Source of the DNA: Nipponacmea schrenckii
Taxonomy: Eukaryota; Mollusca; Gastropoda; Lottiidae
Assembly: GCA_030562195.1 (NCBI GenBank)
Contig: CM060199.1
Coordinates: 14,342,338-14,406,337 of the forward strand
Reading direction: 5' to 3'
Length of the DNA: 64,000 nt
The notes under the pieces are model-generated. The model was not told where the DNA came from. It ran no database searches and worked only from the letters and a program-made list of their open reading frames with translations. Of the stretch, positions 60,011-64,000 are shown piece after piece (the first letter of the stretch is position 1; every line of letters starts with the position of its first letter). The position numbers and the translations under genes are program-made.

Positions 60011-63000
60011 GCTCGTTATGATCATGGTGGTTGTTGTTGGTGGTTGTTGGTTTGGTTTGGTTTGGTTTGGTTTGGTTTGATTATCTGTCTGTGCTTGGAA
60101 GAGTTGAAGACCTAAAAGAAAGAAGAAAAGGAGACGTGAGAAAGGAGAGAAGAAGAGAAAAAAAAAAAAAAAAAAAAAAAATAAGATGTTCTCTTTTGTT
60201 TCTGCTATGAAACTTGTTTTGAAAATTGATTATATAAATTTTAAAAGAAACTTAGGTTATCTGTTTAAAACAGATGTGGTAATAAATTGGTAGATGAGTT
60301 CCATTATTTTGTACCAGTGGTCCGTGGGTGGAGCCAAAATATTCTGTATGGTGATTGGTATGCCGTTGGTTTCCAGGTAGTCCGTCAATGTCTTACGAGA
60401 TGGTTTCAATTCGGTGCATTGAATGAGAAGATGCGTCCTGGTGGTAACGTGTCCGCATCGGCATTTAATGGCATTGAACTGATGGTCTCGCATGACATGG
60501 TTGGTGCGTAGTCTGGTTACCAGTTTGCAGATGGCTACAGAAGGATGGTTAATTTTGGTTTGGTTTGGTATCTTCGGATCGATCTGGTATCTATCGGTGT
60601 TGAGGTTCCTTAACCCCATTTCTGGTTGATCTTAGAGGACACGAGACTGCAAAATTCTTCATACGAGAATTTTACAGGCTCGATGTTCTCCAGACCCAAA
60701 CTGTCCTTGGCAACACGGTCAGCTTGTTCGTTTCCAGGGATGAAGACGTGCGACGGGATCCATGATAGTTCGATCTGGTGGTTGTTGTTGGTTTGGTAGT
60801 CGTGAATCATACTTCGGATGTTCGTTAAAACTTCTGACCTACAATTAGAAAAATTGTTAGAAATAGACTGAAGGCTACTTAGTGAGTCAGACAGGATTAC
60901 GGCAGGTTCCGTATAGTTGAGGGATAGCCATGCTATGGCGTCCCTGATAGCTAGTAGTTCTGCAGTGAACACTGAGCAGTGTGGGGGTATCCGTTTGGCA
61001 AGTCTGATGCCTTTCTCCGGAATACACAAACCGTAACCAGTAGCTGTGCTACTCTTGGAGCCATCAGTATAGATCTTCAAATGGTCGGCGAACTTGGAGT
61101 CGATGAGGTCAAGAGCTTGCGCTCTTGCTGCCACTGGGTTCACGTGCTTGTTGGTGGACTGGGTCAGCTCGGTGTTGACTATCGGGTTGGTAACCTTCCA
61201 AAAAGGAGTATCTGATAGGTGTCGTTGGCTGATGCTAACTTGATCGAGTTGGTGCTCTCTCAAGAGATCAGTAGTTGCTTGACCATAGGAGATACTCCGA
61301 TTTATCTGGTTCTTTCCGACACGAGTGAATCGTGGACAGCTTTCGGACAAATACTGAAGTTTACCCCAGAATCTGAGAGAGAGTTCCTCCCTCCGAAGAG
61401 AAAGGGGTTTCTCTCCCACCTCCTGAAGCAGTGCCTCATTCTTTGTACCGATTGCTGCCCTGGTGGCAATACGTATAGCTTTCATCTGTAGAACGTCCAG
61501 TTTCTTCAGTGTAGTATTACAGGCTGTACCATAGACGATGCAACCATAATCTATAACTGAGCGAATCAGTGACCTGTACATCATCATTAACGCTTCTCTG
61601 TCTGCTCCCCATGTGGTACCTGAAACATAACGCATAACATTTAAGATTTTTGTTGTACGATTACAGATATAGTCGATGTGGCTATTCCAACTAAGCTTAT
61701 GGTCAAAGTACATGCCAAGGAACTTTACTGTTTTCTCTTGCCTAATTTTCACACCATTCAATCTTAGGTCAATACCGTTGTGATCCGTGCGCCTGCTGCA
61801 GAGCATCCCGACGGTTTTAGCTTCCGAAATAATGAAGCCCCAGTCGTTTGCCCATTTGGCAACTTGGTTCAAAGCAGTTTGCATGCGACTTTTCACAGTG
61901 TTGAGGTTATTGTGACCTGTCCACAAGGAACTATCATCTGCATATAAGGCCGTGCTAACTGATCGGTCCTTACTATGCACATAGTCCCGAGAGAGATCGT
62001 TGATCATGATGCTGAATAAGGTAGGGCTGATAACAGATCCTTGGGGGGTTCCATTCTCCAGTGAGTGCTTCTCACTGATGGAATTGGCGACGTTGACTTG
62101 TATCTGGCGATCCTTTAGAAAGTCCTGGATCCACCGGAACATACGCCCCTTGATGCCAAGATTGCTAAGTTTGAAAAGTAGACCATCGACCCATACTAAA
62201 TCGAAGGCTTTGGATAAATCCAGAAATACTGCACTGAAGTAGTTCTTCTTTCCGAGGTGGGCAGCAATGTCATGTTGAAGTCGAACGATTTGATCTATTG
62301 TTGACCGTTTCTCTCTGTACCCTGCTTTGGTTAGGATCGATGAGACCATTTAGTTCACAGTGGTATCGAAGTCTATTGTTGACCATCGTCTCAAATGTTT
62401 TACATAGAGTCGAGGTCAGAGAAATAGGCCTGTATGAACTGCATTGATGTTTGTCCTTTTGCGGTTTTGGTAGAGGAATGACCATTGCTGTTTTCCAACT
62501 TTCCGGAATTGTACCATTATACCATGATGTGTTGAATAATTCCAGTAGAACTGTAGATGCTTCCATTGGTAACTCCTTTAACATGCTGTACTTGATGTTG
62601 TCTTCACCAGCGGCGCTGTCCTTCTTAGTACTCAGTGCGTTCTTCAGCTCGTCGAGGGTGAACGGAGCATTAATGTCCCGTTCATTTTCCCTATTGGTTG
62701 GTGGTGGATTGGAGTCTGGTTGGTGTAGAAGGCCTTCTTGTTCTTCAGGAATTCTTTGGTGTGGTTGGTATCAGAACTGCCGTTAGCATAACACTTGGCT
62801 AACAAATTGGCTTTCCCTTCGTTGCTGTATTCTGTGGTGTCCCTGTAAGATAAAAATGGAATGGAAGATTTAGATTTTTTACCGAGCATAGAGCCAATTT
62901 TACCCCAGACAGATCCTAATTTGGTCCTCTCATTTAATGAGTTGCAGAACTCCTGCCAGTGCTTTGTTTTTGAATCACGTAACAAAGCAGCTGTAGTAGC

Positions 63001-64000
63001 CTTGACCTCCAAATAATCTGCCTTGGTATCACGGTTCAACTTCCTCTGGTGTCGACGTAGAGCTTTCTTTCTGGCGTCTACGGCGGCCTGGAGGTCGTCG
63101 GACCACCACGACTTCGGTGACGTACGTACAATGCCATCCTTAGTCCGGGGAATGGCGTTCATAGCAGCATCAGTGATAAGCTGTGTTATCTTCCCAGAGA
63201 AACCGTTTACATCCTCATCCTTGGCTAGATCAAGCCTAGAATGTGTGAAGTGGCGCTTGTAAAAGTCCCAGTTTGCCTTACCCAGCCTCCATCTACCTTG
63301 ACATTTGATTTTTTCTTTCATAATGTTACAAGATAGTGTAGTCTCGATAATAACGTGGTCACTTCCAAGGCTTTCACTGGTTGTTGCCCATGTGCAGTCT
63401 TTAGCTAACCGACTGCTTACTAGAGTGAGATCCAGATGCGAACCAATAGGAGCTAGAGTACCAACATAAGTAATACTACCATCATTTAAACAGACCAGGT
63501 CATTGGCTTCAATGAACTCAGCAACTTGTTTACAACTAGTGTCAGTTGTCGGCGAGCCCCACAATATGTGTTTGGCGTTGAAGTCACCAAGCACAATATT
63601 GTCGGTCCCGGGCAACTGATCGTAAACATACTGATATTCACTGAGTCGTTGAGGGCTGCCGTTGAGTGCAGGTCGATAAATATTAAGGATAGAAAAAACC
63701 TTTGACTTGTCGGTAAAGGATACCGCCTGAGCCTCCAGAGGAGCGATGGTTTTCAGAGTTACTTCATAGTATGTTACACCATTCTTGACGTAGATGGCCA
63801 GACCCCCACCACTTCGATGGTTGAGAGCATTGGGTCTGTCCTGTCTGATGAGAGTATAACCACTTATGACGGGGTCTTTATTCTTTGAACCAATCTTTGA
63901 CTCTTGTAGGAAGACGGCATCATACTGCTTCTCCTGTAGTATCTTCTCTAGTTCAGACTTGCGTGAGCAAGCTGTCAATCCATTTATGTTGAGCTGTATA
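60011..64000 (-). mobile_element. I-superfamily LINE, frameshifted, 5' end beyond the window
   Basis: Minus-strand retroposon ORF2. An AP endonuclease begins at the window edge (IQLNINGLTACSRKSELEK, ILGDFNAKH-like VLGDFNAKHILWG, SDHVII) over about 64000-63310. The reverse transcriptase follows at about 62650-61500 (FLDLSKAFD, GTPQGSVISPTLF, ALYADDSSLW), then RNase H at about 61080-60690 (IYTDGSK, TAELLAIRDAI, LSDSLSSLQS, GNEQADRVAK), then a Cys/His C-terminal motif (CRCGHVTTRTHLLIQC) near 60450. Three frame changes, near 62660, 62340 and 60615, break the ORF. The 3' end carries tandem AACCA-type units (about 60040-60080) and there is an A tract near 60155-60182 on the plus strand. EN plus RT plus RNase H points to the I superfamily (I/Nimb-like); the clade is not resolved. 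Confidence 0.88.

Noticed and set aside
60979..62786. Plus-strand frames of about 80-110 codons
   Set aside because: Antisense shadows of the LINE reverse transcriptase and RNase H.

Overview
This window is nuclear DNA from an animal, most likely a mollusc or another lophotrochozoan. The genes are intron-rich with GT-AG splice sites and orthologues typical of animals with motile cilia. The intergenic and intronic DNA is AT-rich and full of MITEs, foldback elements, a Penelope-like element, a LINE, Tc1 relics and 'pearl'-like arrays (a repeat type I know from bivalves: tandem cores of about 160 bp plus an ACGG microsatellite). The species cannot be fixed from the sequence. All gene models were assembled by hand from exon homology, reading phase and splice sites. 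Each sums to an integral number of codons without internal stops. RNA data would be needed to confirm them.

Layout. (1) 1-21.1 kb: two tandem + strand paralogues (A 1216-9149, 480 aa; B 12253-21103, 473 aa) with the same 12-exon structure. Each encodes a secreted protein: signal peptide, C-type-lectin-like domain, EGF-like module, micro-exon linker, zona pellucida (ZP) domain. I do not recognise this architecture as a named gene. Intron 2 of copy B holds a minisatellite of about 2 kb whose unit descends from the exon 2/intron 2 junction itself. Exons 8-9 and the intron between them are nearly identical in the two copies, which suggests gene conversion. (2) 23.1-36.1 kb, - strand: a complete 13-exon soluble guanylate cyclase beta subunit, beta2-like, with an H-NOX haem domain, an associated PAS/HNOBA region, a coiled coil, a cyclase domain with its catalytic residues, and a C-terminal CaaX box. 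Its introns hold a Penelope-like element, a Tc1 relic, MITEs and a second minisatellite. (3) 36.6-41.9 kb: transposon-rich spacer (pearl-like array, broken Tc1 element, small MITE, retroposon tail). (4) 42.4-57.2 kb: a housekeeping and ciliary cluster. NUDT22 (-) and RSPH9 (+) are divergent from a 273-bp shared promoter with a candidate RFX X-box and an ETS site. MRPS18A (-) lies tail-to-tail with RSPH9. RNF216 (+) carries five CUE-like helical repeats ahead of its RBR ligase module and has a possible alternative last exon. (5) 58.6 kb: one orphan first-exon candidate. (6) 60-64 kb, - strand: a frameshifted I-superfamily LINE (endonuclease, reverse transcriptase, RNase H) running off the window edge.

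The neighbouring genes have no evident shared pathway. The real associations are the tandem pair A/B and the shared NUDT22/RSPH9 promoter. The most unusual features are the CTLD-EGF-ZP paralogues with their exon-born minisatellite, the CaaX-bearing sGC beta2-like subunit, the X-box in the bidirectional promoter, and the RNF216 CUE-like array with its alternative 3' exon.
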